A DNA stretch of 11,327 nt, from assembly GCA_015229045.1 (NCBI GenBank), contig JADGCJ010000102.1, positions 1 to 11,327 on the forward strand, written 5' to 3'. A model generated the notes under the pieces. The model did not search any database, had not been told where the DNA came from, and saw only the letters and a program-made list of their open reading frames with translations. The translations under genes were made by a program, and so were the position numbers. This document shows, piece after piece, positions 1-7,050 of the stretch. The DNA comes from Magnetococcales bacterium. GTDB lineage: Bacteria; Pseudomonadota; Magnetococcia; Magnetococcales; DC0425bin3. Positions within the stretch are counted from its first letter, which is position 1, and each line of letters starts with the position of its first letter.

Positions 1-909
1 GCGCTCCAGAGCGGCGCAGAAGCGGTAGTAGCCCTTCAGGAAGTTCGGGGCGTGGTTGCGCAGCACGGCATCGATATAGAAGGGCTGGAAAAAGTATTTG
101 TGATAACCGAAACCGACGCCGCGTCCACTCAGCCGCTGCAGTCCCGAACGGCTCATCCAGCGGGAGAGTTCGACCCAACTGTTGTAGCGGTCGTAATCCA
201 GGCCCCAGTCGTCGAAGGGGGACATGGAGCGGAAGAGCTTGCGAAAGGGCCAGTTGAATACCTTTCGCATGGGTGACATGCGTATATTTTTGTATATTGT
301 CTTCAGGTTCCAGGTATTGTATACCTGGAGAATGAGATCTCCCTTGGGTCGCACCACCCTGGCCATTTCGCTGACGGCGCGCTCCTGTTCCACCAGATGT
401 TGCAGCACCCGGCAACTGATGACGCTGCCGAAGGCGTCGTTACGGAAGGGCAGGTGTTCGAGTTCGCAACAGACGTGGAAGGCGCCCCGACCCTTGGCGC
501 GGGCGATGCGCAACAGGTTGAGGGAGGCGTCGCAACCCACGGCGAGACTTTCCGGGCCGAGGCCGGCCATGAAGCGTCCGTTGCCGCAACCGGCGTCCAG
601 CACCAGGTCGAGGTTTTCGGTGCGGCAAAGGGCGGTGATGCCGTAGAGTTCCGACTCATGATTGTAAACGCCGAAGGGATCGTCGCCGCCTTCCACCTTG
701 CGGTCGTAAAGATCGGCCTTGGCGGTGGAGTCCCAATAACGGGTGAAACGGCTTTCCAGGTTTTCGGGGGTCATGCCGCGAATCAGGATGGGAATGTCGT
801 CCACCACCGGGTAGCGGGTGTCGCACGTCGGGCAATCGAGGCTTTGCGGGGAGATGGAGAGCGCGCCGCGGCAGGAGGGGCAGCAGAGCAGGTCGTGAAA
901 GGAGGTCAC
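1..909 (-). CDS. SAM-dependent methyltransferase with N-terminal zinc ribbon (partial)
   Basis: Reading from a GTG at 909, the frame stays open for 303 codons to the window edge, so the C-terminus is missing. Residues 9-43 form a Trm112-like zinc ribbon: two CxxC pairs (C10/C13 and C26/C29) followed by RYPVVDDIPILI. A class I Rossmann methyltransferase domain follows. Its SAM-binding motif I is LDAGCGNGR at about 104-112, and a downstream ISCRVLQHLVEQ segment resembles motif IV. The start is chosen because AAGGA (complement of 916-920) lies 6 nt upstream and no ATG is available before codon 46. The gene is divergent from the glycosyltransferase operon, about 154 nt away, so a sugar- or lipid-modifying methylation in polysaccharide synthesis is likely. 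The substrate cannot be told from sequence. Codons around 280-330 are unusually AT-rich for this locus. Confidence 0.88.
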   Translation of the reverse strand, partial: MTSFHDLLCCPSCRGALSISPQSLDCPTCDTRYPVVDDIPILIRGMTPENLESRFTRYWDSTAKADLYDRKVEGGDDPFGVYNHESELYGITALCRTENLDLVLDAGCGNGRFMAGLGPESLAVGCDASLNLLRIARAKGRGAFHVCCELEHLPFRNDAFGSVISCRVLQHLVEQERAVSEMARVVRPKGDLILQVYNTWNLKTIYKNIRMSPMRKVFNWPFRKLFRSMSPFDDWGLDYDRYNSWVELSRWMSRSGLQRLSGRGVGFGYHKYFFQPFYIDAVLRNHAPNFLKGYYRFCAALER

Positions 910-1063
910 GGGAGTTCCTTGGCTGGAGGTGACTGAAAATGACGCAGGTCGGAAAATCCCCTTCTGGCCCGCCGTCTCTTTTTTTGTAAATGGCGTCTTA
1001 CCGGAAAGCAAGCGGGATGCTAAACTGTACCGCGCCGCAAAGACCCGCATCGAAAGAGCCTGC
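910..1063. promoter_or_regulatory. Divergent intergenic region with weak candidate promoter
   Basis: This 154-nt spacer separates the left methyltransferase from the glycosyltransferase operon and must hold both promoters if they are expressed independently. The best plus-strand sigma70-like pair I see is TTACCG (998-1003), a 17-nt spacer and TAAACT (1021-1026), matching consensus at 3/6 and 4/6 positions. A T-run lies at 978-985. The minus strand shows TTTACA (complement of 985-990) but no good -10 partner. These are weak matches and prove nothing alone. Confidence 0.3.
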
Positions 1064-2236
1064 ATGAAGATATTGACCTTTTCCACCCTGTTTCCCAATC
1101 GGGAACAGCCCGCGCACGGGCTTTTCGTGGAAGAGCGGTTGCGTCATCTGCTGGCCGGTGGCCGGGTGGAGAGTCGGGTGGTGGCGCCGGTACCCTGGTT
1201 TCCCCTGGCTTCGGAACGGTTCGGTCGGTATGGCGCCTTCTGCCGGGTGCCCCGTTTCGAAGAGCGCCACGGTCTGCGCATCAGCCACCCCCGTTACCTG
1301 GTGATTCCCCGGATAGGCATGCACCTGACCCCCTGGACCCTGGCGGCGGCCTCCTGGGGAAGTGTGAGGCAGGTACGTCGCGAAGGCCACGATTTTCAAC
1401 TGATCGATGCCCACTATTTCTACCCGGACGGCGTTGCGGCGGCGCTTCTGGGCCAGAGGTTGGGCGTTCCGGTGGTCATCACCGCCCGGGGCACCGATGT
1501 CAACCTGATTCCTCGCGATCCGCTGCCACGCCGCCGTATCCTCTGGGCGGGCCGGCAGGCGGCGGCGGTCATCACGGTCTGCCAGGCCCTGCGGGAGGCG
1601 CTGATCGATCTGGGCATGGCTGCGGACAAGATCACGGTTCTGCGCAACGGGGTCGATCCGGACCACTTCCGCCCGATGGATCGGGTGATGTTGCGTCGCG
1701 AGCTGGGGTTGCACGGCACGGTGCTGCTTTCCGCCGGTCATCTGGTGGCGCGCAAGGGTCACGATCTGGTGATCGGGGCGCTGCCGTTTCTGCCGGAAGT
1801 TCATCTGGTCATCGTGGGGGAGGGGCCCGAAAGGGGAGCTTTGGAACAACTGGCCCTTCGCCTGGGTGTTGCGGATCGGGTGCGCTTCGCCGGCCTGCAA
1901 CCGAGGGAACGCATGCCGCTCTGGTTCAACGGCGCGGATGCCCTGGTTCTGGCTTCCGATCGGGAAGGCTGGGCCAACGTGCTGCTGGAAGCCATGGCTT
2001 GCGGCACCCCGGTGCTGGCCACCCCCGTCTGGGGCACGCCGGAGGTGGTCAACAGCCCCGATGCGGGCTACCTTTGGCCCGAACGGAGCGTCGAAGCCCT
2101 GGTGGAGACCTGTCGGCGCTGGCTGGCCACCCCGACCGATCGGGCAGCCGTGCGGCGTCACGCCGAACACTTTTCCTGGCAGGCCACCACCCGGGGTCAG
2201 GAGACTCTGTTTCGCTCCATACTGGGTTACGACTGA
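1064..2236 (+). CDS. Glycosyltransferase, GT4-type (GT-B fold)
   Basis: A 390-aa retaining-type glycosyltransferase predicted to act at the cytoplasmic face of the membrane, adding a sugar from a nucleotide donor to a lipid-linked glycan. The N-terminal acceptor domain starts MKILTFSTLFPN and carries HGLFVEERL and HYFYPDG (117-123). The donor domain has RNGVD (194-198), VGEGPER (251-257) and the GT4 E-x7-E signature at E301/E309 within SDREGWANVLLEAMACGTP. ATG 1064 is preferred over an in-frame ATG at 929 because the family begins with this beta strand; the extra 45 residues from 929 look non-coding. A weak AAAGAG precedes 1064 by 5 nt. It is the first gene of a coupled four-gene block: its TGA shares one base with the next ATG. 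Donor and acceptor sugars are unknown. Confidence 0.9.
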   Translation: MKILTFSTLFPNREQPAHGLFVEERLRHLLAGGRVESRVVAPVPWFPLASERFGRYGAFCRVPRFEERHGLRISHPRYLVIPRIGMHLTPWTLAAASWGSVRQVRREGHDFQLIDAHYFYPDGVAAALLGQRLGVPVVITARGTDVNLIPRDPLPRRRILWAGRQAAAVITVCQALREALIDLGMAADKITVLRNGVDPDHFRPMDRVMLRRELGLHGTVLLSAGHLVARKGHDLVIGALPFLPEVHLVIVGEGPERGALEQLALRLGVADRVRFAGLQPRERMPLWFNGADALVLASDREGWANVLLEAMACGTPVLATPVWGTPEVVNSPDAGYLWPERSVEALVETCRRWLATPTDRAAVRRHAEHFSWQATTRGQETLFRSILGYD

Positions 2237-3429
2237 TGCGCATTCTGCACCTTTTCGACCACTCCCTGCCCCTGCAAAGCGGATACACCTTTCGCAGCGC
2301 CGCCATTCTGCGGGAACAGCGTCGTCTGGGATGGGAGGTGACGGCGCTGACCGGTCCCCGGCAGAACAGCGGCGACCGGCTCGAAGAGACGGTGGGGGAG
2401 TTCACCTTTCTGCGCACCCCCGCCCCCCGAACCGGCAACGACTGGCTCAAGCCCCTGCTGGATATCCGGGCCATGAAGCGCCGCCTGCGGGAGGTGATTC
2501 CGCTCTGCCGTCCGGATCTGATCCATGCCCACTCCCCGGCGCTGAACGGTGTGGCGGCTCTGGGGGCCGCGCAAGGCATTCCGGTGGTCTACGAGATCCG
2601 GGCCTTCTGGGAGGATGCGGCGGTCAGCCACGGCACCTGTCGGCAAGGGGATTTGCGCTATCGCCTGACCCGGGCCCTGGAGACCCATGTCTTGAGACGG
2701 GCCCAGGGCGTGGCGGTCATCTGTCAGGGGCTGAAAGAGGAGGTGCTTTCGCGGGGGGGGCTGGATGCGGAGCGTCTGGTGGTGATTCCCAACGGCGTCG
2801 ATGTGGAGGCTTTTCCGCCACGGGCCATGCCGGATGCGGATCCTTCCCGTCGTGGCGCCACCCTGGGTTTCATCGGCTCCTTTTATGCCTACGAAGGGTT
2901 GGATACCCTGATCGCCGCCATGCCGGCGCTGTTGCGGGTTCTGCCCGACACCCGGCTCTTCCTGGTGGGGGGTGGTCCGGAAGAGGAGGCCCTGCGTCGT
3001 CAGGTTGCCGTGCTGGGTTTGCAGGAGTCGGTTATTCTTCCGGGACGGGTGGCGCATCAGGAGGTGGGTCGCTACTATGATCGGATCGAGATCTTCGTCT
3101 ATCCCCGACAGGCCATTCGTCTCACCGAGCTGGTCACCCCGCTGAAACCCCTGGAGGCCATGGCCAGCGGCAAGCTGGTGGCGGCTTCGGATATTTCCGG
3201 TCACCGGGAATTGATCCGGCACGGTTCCACCGGGTGGCTGTTTCCGGCGGACGATGTCGCCGCGCTGGCGGATTGTCTGATCAGGCGGATCGCCGATCGG
3301 GCCTCCTGGCCGCAGATCTGTCGCCAGGCTCGGGATCAGGTGGTCCGGGAGCGAACCTGGCAGGTCAGCGTGGCCGGGTATGAGGCGTTGTATCAGCGGC
3401 TGTTTCGACTGCGGGATGGGAAGGCATGA
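2236..3429 (+). CDS. Exosortase A-associated glycosyltransferase (TIGR04063-like)
   Basis: A 397-aa GT-B glycosyltransferase. The N-terminus MRILHLFDHSLPLQSGYTFR and the following AAILREQRRLGWEV...LTGP match, from memory, the hallmark of the PEP-CTERM/exosortase A glycosyltransferase family (Daro_2409 type, TIGR04063). Other motifs are LIHAHSP (95-101), YEIRAFWEDAAV (119-130), IPNGVD (184-189), the donor-domain opening GFIGSFYAYEGLDTL (211-225) and TPLKPLEAMASGK (301-313) with the donor-contacting Glu307. The start codon overlaps the previous stop as TGATG, and its own end overlaps the next gene as ATGA, so translation is probably coupled. It likely adds one sugar of the exopolysaccharide repeat unit. 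The specific sugar cannot be inferred. Of the glycosyltransferases here, this one ties the locus most clearly to exosortase A. Confidence 0.92.
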   Translation: MRILHLFDHSLPLQSGYTFRSAAILREQRRLGWEVTALTGPRQNSGDRLEETVGEFTFLRTPAPRTGNDWLKPLLDIRAMKRRLREVIPLCRPDLIHAHSPALNGVAALGAAQGIPVVYEIRAFWEDAAVSHGTCRQGDLRYRLTRALETHVLRRAQGVAVICQGLKEEVLSRGGLDAERLVVIPNGVDVEAFPPRAMPDADPSRRGATLGFIGSFYAYEGLDTLIAAMPALLRVLPDTRLFLVGGGPEEEALRRQVAVLGLQESVILPGRVAHQEVGRYYDRIEIFVYPRQAIRLTELVTPLKPLEAMASGKLVAASDISGHRELIRHGSTGWLFPADDVAALADCLIRRIADRASWPQICRQARDQVVRERTWQVSVAGYEALYQRLFRLRDGKA

Positions 3430-4805
3430 GGGATATCATTCTGACCCTGTTCATTTTCGCCATGTTGCCAATCTGTTTCATGCGGCCACAGATCGGTTTG
3501 TTGATGTGGACCTGGATCAGCTACATGAATCCGCATCGACTGACCTGGAGCTTCGCCTATGAGTTCCGCTTCAACTATATTGTGGCTATTGCAACCATTT
3601 TGGGAATCTTTTTCGCCAAAGATATTGCGAAAAAGATTCCAATAACTAACGTTACCATTACCTGGTTGTTTTTCGTGTTTTGGATCTGTCTAACCACCTA
3701 TTTTGCCTTGAGTGGCAAAGCGCTTTGGGAATGGCAGCGCACCATGAAGATCCAGGCCATGATTCTCGTCACCCTTCTGGTGATTCGGGATAGGAAATGG
3801 ATCGAAGCCCTGGTCTGGGTGATTGCCCTTTCTTTGGGGTTCTGGGGGGTCAAAGGAGGACTGTTCACCCTCCTGTATGGTGGCAGCTATCACGTTTACG
3901 GACCGGACGACAGCTTTTTCGGGGACAACAACACCATGGCCCTGGCCATCCTCATGGCCATGCCGCTCCTCTACTATGTCTACCTGAGGCTGGACAAACC
4001 GATCTATAAAATAGGCATGCTGGTGGTGATGTTCCTGAATTTGGTGACCATCATCGGCACCTACTCCCGAGGGGGGTTGGTAGGCTTGATGGTTATGGGG
4101 CTGTCGATGGTGTGGAAGACCAACCGGCGCTTTTCGATTCTTTTCATTCTGGCCATCGTTGCCCAGCTTGGCTTTGTTTTCATGCCGGAAAAATGGCAGG
4201 AACGCATGCTGGGCATCACCATGTTTTCACAGGAAGAGGTCGTTGCCGAGGACGCCTCGGTCAGCGGACGCATCAACTCCTGGCTTTTCGCACTGAACCT
4301 GGTGGCGGATCGACCCATCCTGGGTGCGGGTTTTTCGGCCTTCACCAAAGCCAACTTCGATCTCTATGCCCCGGTCAAAGAGGTACACGATGCCCACAGC
4401 ATCTACTTCGAAGTTCTGGCGGAACAGGGAATTCCCGGGTTTACGCTTTTCATTCTGCTGTTTGTCCAGGCCTTCCTTCTGGGCCGAAGGATCCTCCGCA
4501 TGGTGCGATCACGACCCGATCTCGTATGGGCCAAGGATCTGGCCTCGATGGTGCAAAATTCGTTGATCGGGTACGCCGTGGCGGGAGCGTTCCTCGGCAT
4601 GGCTTATTTCGATGTTCCCTACCACATGACCTCCGTAATGGTTGTTCTGTATCTGGCGGTGAAAAAGGCTGTACAGACGGCTCCTCCGCCGGATGTGGTT
4701 CCGGGCCGGTCGAAAAACGGCCCGGCGCCGTTTGTCTCCATCTTTGATCCTCCCCGAAAGCCGACGCCGGCTTCCGGAACGACAAAACCGCTTTCTGGAA
4801 GATGA
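3426..4805 (+). CDS. Putative O-glycosylation ligase / O-antigen ligase-like membrane protein, exosortase A-associated
   Basis: A 459-aa polytopic inner-membrane protein of the Wzy/WaaL (O-antigen ligase-like) superfamily. The N-terminus, with PQIGLLMWTWISYMNPHRLT (21-40) and FAYEFRFNYIVAIAT, matches my recollection of the exosortase A-associated TIGR03097 family. Hydrophobic segments recur through residues 3-20, 50-65, 77-95, 110-150, 170-190, 195-225, 236-253, 338-355 and 380-412. The ligase core shows TYSRGGLVG (212-220), GRINSWLFA (281-289), GAGF (300-303) and HDAHSIYFEVLAEQGIPGF (321-339), where a His in a periplasmic loop is typical. The last 40 residues are proline-rich and probably disordered. 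GGGAAGG lies just before the ATG, which overlaps the previous stop (ATGA). It may polymerise glycan or transfer it to protein or lipid; which is not decidable here. Codons near 3580-3700 are more AT-rich than in neighbouring genes. Confidence 0.92.
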   Translation: MRDIILTLFIFAMLPICFMRPQIGLLMWTWISYMNPHRLTWSFAYEFRFNYIVAIATILGIFFAKDIAKKIPITNVTITWLFFVFWICLTTYFALSGKALWEWQRTMKIQAMILVTLLVIRDRKWIEALVWVIALSLGFWGVKGGLFTLLYGGSYHVYGPDDSFFGDNNTMALAILMAMPLLYYVYLRLDKPIYKIGMLVVMFLNLVTIIGTYSRGGLVGLMVMGLSMVWKTNRRFSILFILAIVAQLGFVFMPEKWQERMLGITMFSQEEVVAEDASVSGRINSWLFALNLVADRPILGAGFSAFTKANFDLYAPVKEVHDAHSIYFEVLAEQGIPGFTLFILLFVQAFLLGRRILRMVRSRPDLVWAKDLASMVQNSLIGYAVAGAFLGMAYFDVPYHMTSVMVVLYLAVKKAVQTAPPPDVVPGRSKNGPAPFVSIFDPPRKPTPASGTTKPLSGR

Positions 4806-6076
4806 AACCAACCATGGCGACCGAAACGGCGCGAACCGTGTTGATGGTGGCTTTTCATTTTCCGCCCGCCCGGGGACTGAGCGGCATTCAGCGTACCCTG
4901 AAGGCGGTGCGTTATCTGCCGGACTACCAGTGGCAACCGGTGGTGTTGAGCGCCCATCCGCGGGCCTACGGTTGTACCGGCACGGAACAGATGGGTGAAA
5001 TTCCCGCCTCGGTTTCCGTTTCCCGAGCCTTTGCCCTGGACAGTGCCCGGCACCTCTCTTTCAAAGGCCGCTATCTGCGACTCACCGCGCTGCCGGACCG
5101 CTGGGCTTCCTGGTGGCTGGGTGCGGTGCCAACCGGTTTGGCCTTGATCCGTCGTCACCGGCCCAAGGTGATCTGGTCGTCCTATCCCATCGCCACCTCT
5201 CATCTGATTGCACTCACTCTGCACCGCCTGACCGGCATTCCCTGGGTGGCCGATTGCCGGGATGCCATGTGCATCGACACCTTTCCCGACGATCCCCTGA
5301 CTCGAAAAGCCTTCGTGCGCCTGGAACGGGCCATGGTTCATCGTTGCGCCCGCCTGACCGTCACCACTCCGGGTATGTTGAACCTCTACCGCGAACGTTA
5401 TCCCGAATTGCCCCGGGACCGGTTTTCCCTGCTCTACAATGGCTATGACGAGGAGGATTTCGAGAATCTGCCGACCGCCTCCCCTCGCGCCCCCCGATCA
5501 CCTTTGGTGCTGTTGCACAGCGGACAACTCTATCCCGGACTTAACGATCGGGATCCCTGCACCTTCATCGAGGTGTTGCATCGGCTGCATGTCCGCGGGG
5601 TCATCGGACCGGCCTCGCTGGAGGTGATATTTCGCGCTACGGGAGAGGGGGGATATGTGCAGGATCTGATACGGCGCTACGAGGTCTCCTCCTTCGTGCG
5701 TGTGGAACCCCCGTTGCCTTATCGGCAGGCCTTGCAGGAAATGATGCAGGTGGACGCCTTGTTGTTGCTGCAGGGCAGCCATTTTGGACACTTGATCCCG
5801 GCCAAATTGTTCGAATACCTGAGGGTGGGCAAACCGCTCTTGCCTTTTGTCCCGCCACAGAGTGATTCGGCAGCCCTGCTTCGGCAGATGGATTTTGAAA
5901 CGCCGACGGACATGCACGACGCTCCGGGCATGGAAAACGCCTTGTTGACCTTTCTGGAGCAGGTGAAAAACGGGACGGCCAGGCATGGGGAGGCTTCGAC
6001 CTGGCAGCGTTTTTCCCGCCGGCAGCAGGTGGCTGAACTCGCGGCTTTGTTCAACGCGGTGACGAATGGTCCGTAG
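4802..6076 (+). CDS. Glycosyltransferase, GT-B fold (family 4-like)
   Basis: A 424-aa predicted cytoplasmic glycosyltransferase and last gene of the coupled block. The N-terminal strand LMVAFHFPPARGLSGIQRT (14-32) is the typical opening of this GT subgroup. WSSYPIATSHLIAL and WVADCRD (148-154) lie in the acceptor domain; YNGYDEEDF (212-220) and IPAKLFEYLRVGKPLLPF (332-349), with Glu338, mark the donor half. A strict E-x7-E is not present, so it is a more divergent family member than the GT encoded at 1064. ATG 4802 overlaps the O-ligase stop (ATGA). ATG 4814 is a credible alternative, since GGAAG at 4797-4801 sits about 12 nt from it and abuts 4802. Its 3' end overlaps the convergent methyltransferase by 26 nt. 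It probably extends the same repeat unit; the sugar is unknown. Confidence 0.88.
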   Translation: MKPTMATETARTVLMVAFHFPPARGLSGIQRTLKAVRYLPDYQWQPVVLSAHPRAYGCTGTEQMGEIPASVSVSRAFALDSARHLSFKGRYLRLTALPDRWASWWLGAVPTGLALIRRHRPKVIWSSYPIATSHLIALTLHRLTGIPWVADCRDAMCIDTFPDDPLTRKAFVRLERAMVHRCARLTVTTPGMLNLYRERYPELPRDRFSLLYNGYDEEDFENLPTASPRAPRSPLVLLHSGQLYPGLNDRDPCTFIEVLHRLHVRGVIGPASLEVIFRATGEGGYVQDLIRRYEVSSFVRVEPPLPYRQALQEMMQVDALLLLQGSHFGHLIPAKLFEYLRVGKPLLPFVPPQSDSAALLRQMDFETPTDMHDAPGMENALLTFLEQVKNGTARHGEASTWQRFSRRQQVAELAALFNAVTNGP

Positions 6077-6743
6077 ATGACCGGGTCGCCGTGCAAAAGA
6101 CGCCGAAGGCCAAACGATGTCCGTTTGTCCTGCCAAGCAGCAGCTTGTCGAGGTATTTGAGCGGAAACAATGCGATGGACAAGATGAGGAAGACCGCGTT
6201 GGACAGGATTCTGGAAACCAGGGAGGGGCCTTCGAACCACAAAGCGAGGTAATAAGCCGTCAAGGTGATCCAGGCGACGGTTGGACCGATGTGGCACCCG
6301 CTCTTTTGCGAGGAAAATCCGTTTTGCTCCAGGAACAGCACCAAACCGGGGCGGGTGAAGCGGCGGCAATCGATGGGGTCGTCGTGGTATTGCTGCAAAA
6401 AAGGCACTTCGACATGCAGCAGTCCCCCCGGTTTCAAGACCCGGTGGAATTCCTGAATGGTGGTTTCGACATTTCGTACATGTTCCAGCAACCCGGTGGC
6501 GATGATCAGATCGATGGATGCCGAGGCGAACGGCAAGGTTTCGATGTCGGCCACCACACGGGTATTGGGGAAGGGTTGGAAGTCAACGCCGATCACCCGA
6601 TTGTCGATGAGGCGTCCCCCGGCCCCCAGATCGAGGATGCGGGCCGATGACGGCTGGCGTCGGACCAGTTCGGCGACTTGCGGGGCCACCTGCCAGGTCA
6701 GGGATGGGATGAAGGCGCGAAAACCCGATTTGATCCAGGGCAT
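6051..6743 (-). CDS. Class I SAM-dependent methyltransferase
   Basis: A 230-aa protein with a standard small-molecule methyltransferase core: motif I ILDLGAGGR (36-44), the acidic strand-2 end GVDF (52-55), ADIETLPFASASIDLI followed by LLEHV (65-89), and the strand-5 region RVLKPGGLLHVEVPF (101-115). The segment QQYHDDPIDCRRFT (117-130) resembles methyltransferases found in polysaccharide clusters. The C-terminal third is unusually hydrophobic (about 154-170 and 176-198) and ends in a basic tail, suggesting association with the membrane or a lipid-linked glycan. This is an inference. It faces opposite to the flanking operons and overlaps the end of the upstream glycosyltransferase by 26 nt, tail to tail. 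Only a weak GGA-type ribosome site precedes ATG 6743. It likely methylates a sugar of this locus; the target is not known. Confidence 0.87.
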   Translation of the reverse strand: MPWIKSGFRAFIPSLTWQVAPQVAELVRRQPSSARILDLGAGGRLIDNRVIGVDFQPFPNTRVVADIETLPFASASIDLIIATGLLEHVRNVETTIQEFHRVLKPGGLLHVEVPFLQQYHDDPIDCRRFTRPGLVLFLEQNGFSSQKSGCHIGPTVAWITLTAYYLALWFEGPSLVSRILSNAVFLILSIALFPLKYLDKLLLGRTNGHRLAFGVFCTATRSSTDHSSPR

Positions 6744-6836
6744 GGAAGTATCCGTCAGAGTGTTTGTTGGGAATACCGCGCGAGTGGCTGCCGGTGATGG
6801 TTTTTCCGGATGGAAACCGACCTTCGGTGTGATAAT

Positions 6837-6863
6837 AACCGGATACCGCCCGGTTTCTTTATA
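6837..6863 (-). promoter_or_regulatory. Weak candidate promoter and leader hairpin for the 6743 methyltransferase
   Basis: On the minus strand TATAAA (complement of 6858-6863) is a 5/6 match to a sigma70 -10 box, but no convincing -35 lies 16-18 nt upstream. Immediately downstream, in what would be the leader, AACCGG (6837-6842) and CCGGTT (6850-6855) can form a 6-bp stem with a 7-nt loop. About 95 further non-coding bases separate this from the start codon. The assignment rests on position and weak matches only. Confidence 0.25.
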
Positions 6864-6897
6864 CCCATTTATTGTATCTGTTCAGACATACGGGGGT

Positions 6898-6920
6898 TCG
6901 GGGGGGATTATCCCCCCCGA
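6898..6920. repeat. Perfect GC-rich hairpin
   Basis: A 10-bp perfect inverted repeat (6898-6907 with 6911-6920) with a 3-nt TTA loop. Each arm contains a run of seven G or seven C (6900-6906 and 6912-6918). It opens the GC-rich array that ends at about 7020. No T-run follows it directly, so it is not a classic terminator by itself. As RNA or single-stranded DNA it would be very stable. Confidence 0.8.
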
Positions 6921-6921
6921 C

Positions 6922-7020
6922 GGGTCCAGGGCAGCGCCCTGGGACTTTTCCTTTTGCTGTTGACGTTTCAACCCCATGGGGTCCAGGGGGCACCCCTGAG
7001 ACTTTTCCTTTGCCGTTGAC
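6922..7020. repeat. Two tandem copies of a 42-43-nt hairpin-bearing repeat
   Basis: Copy A (6922-6964) and copy B (6979-7020) start 57 nt apart. Both begin GGGTCCAGGG, continue through a hairpin, then share GACTTTTCCTTT (copy A has one extra T) and end in GTTGAC. The copy A hairpin is CCAGGGC-AGC-GCCCTGG (6926-6942). Copy B pairs CAGGGG (6984-6989) with CCCCTG (6993-6998). Loop and stem sequences differ but pairing is kept. A 12-nt palindrome ACCCCATGGGGT (6971-6982) overlaps the start of copy B. The T-rich tail after each hairpin could give some transcription termination on the plus strand, which would suit read-through from the operon ending at 6076. This is inference. It looks like a dispersed REP-type element rather than a gene. 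Confidence 0.72.
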
Positions 7021-7050
7021 ACGATCATGCCGCTCCGGGCAGGGGTCTGA

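Noticed and set aside
397..936. 179-codon plus-strand frame opposite the left methyltransferase
   Set aside because: The minus strand shows the zinc ribbon and SAM motifs; the plus-strand product has no motif.
929..1063. N-terminal extension of the first glycosyltransferase from ATG 929
   Set aside because: The extra 45 residues have no family resemblance, and the conserved first beta strand starts at 1064.
998..2170. 390-codon minus-strand open frame antisense to the first glycosyltransferase
   Set aside because: The product is His/Gln/Pro-rich without family motifs, while the plus strand encodes a complete GT4 protein. It is a GC-driven shadow frame.
1866..3080. 404-codon plus-strand frame spanning the junction of two glycosyltransferases
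   Set aside because: Its sequence is low-complexity Gly/Ala/Arg/Pro and it crosses a real, motif-supported gene boundary in another frame.
2227..3222. 331-codon minus-strand frame opposite the second glycosyltransferase
   Set aside because: No recognisable domain; the opposite strand has a full-length conserved enzyme.
6294..6311. TGGCAC followed by TTGC, considered as a sigma54 promoter
   Set aside because: The spacing between the elements is 8 nt rather than the required 5, and it lies inside a coding region.
6898..6920. G/C-run hairpin considered as a classical rho-independent terminator
   Set aside because: No T-run follows on either strand. Only the later repeat copies have T-rich tails, and those are interrupted by C.
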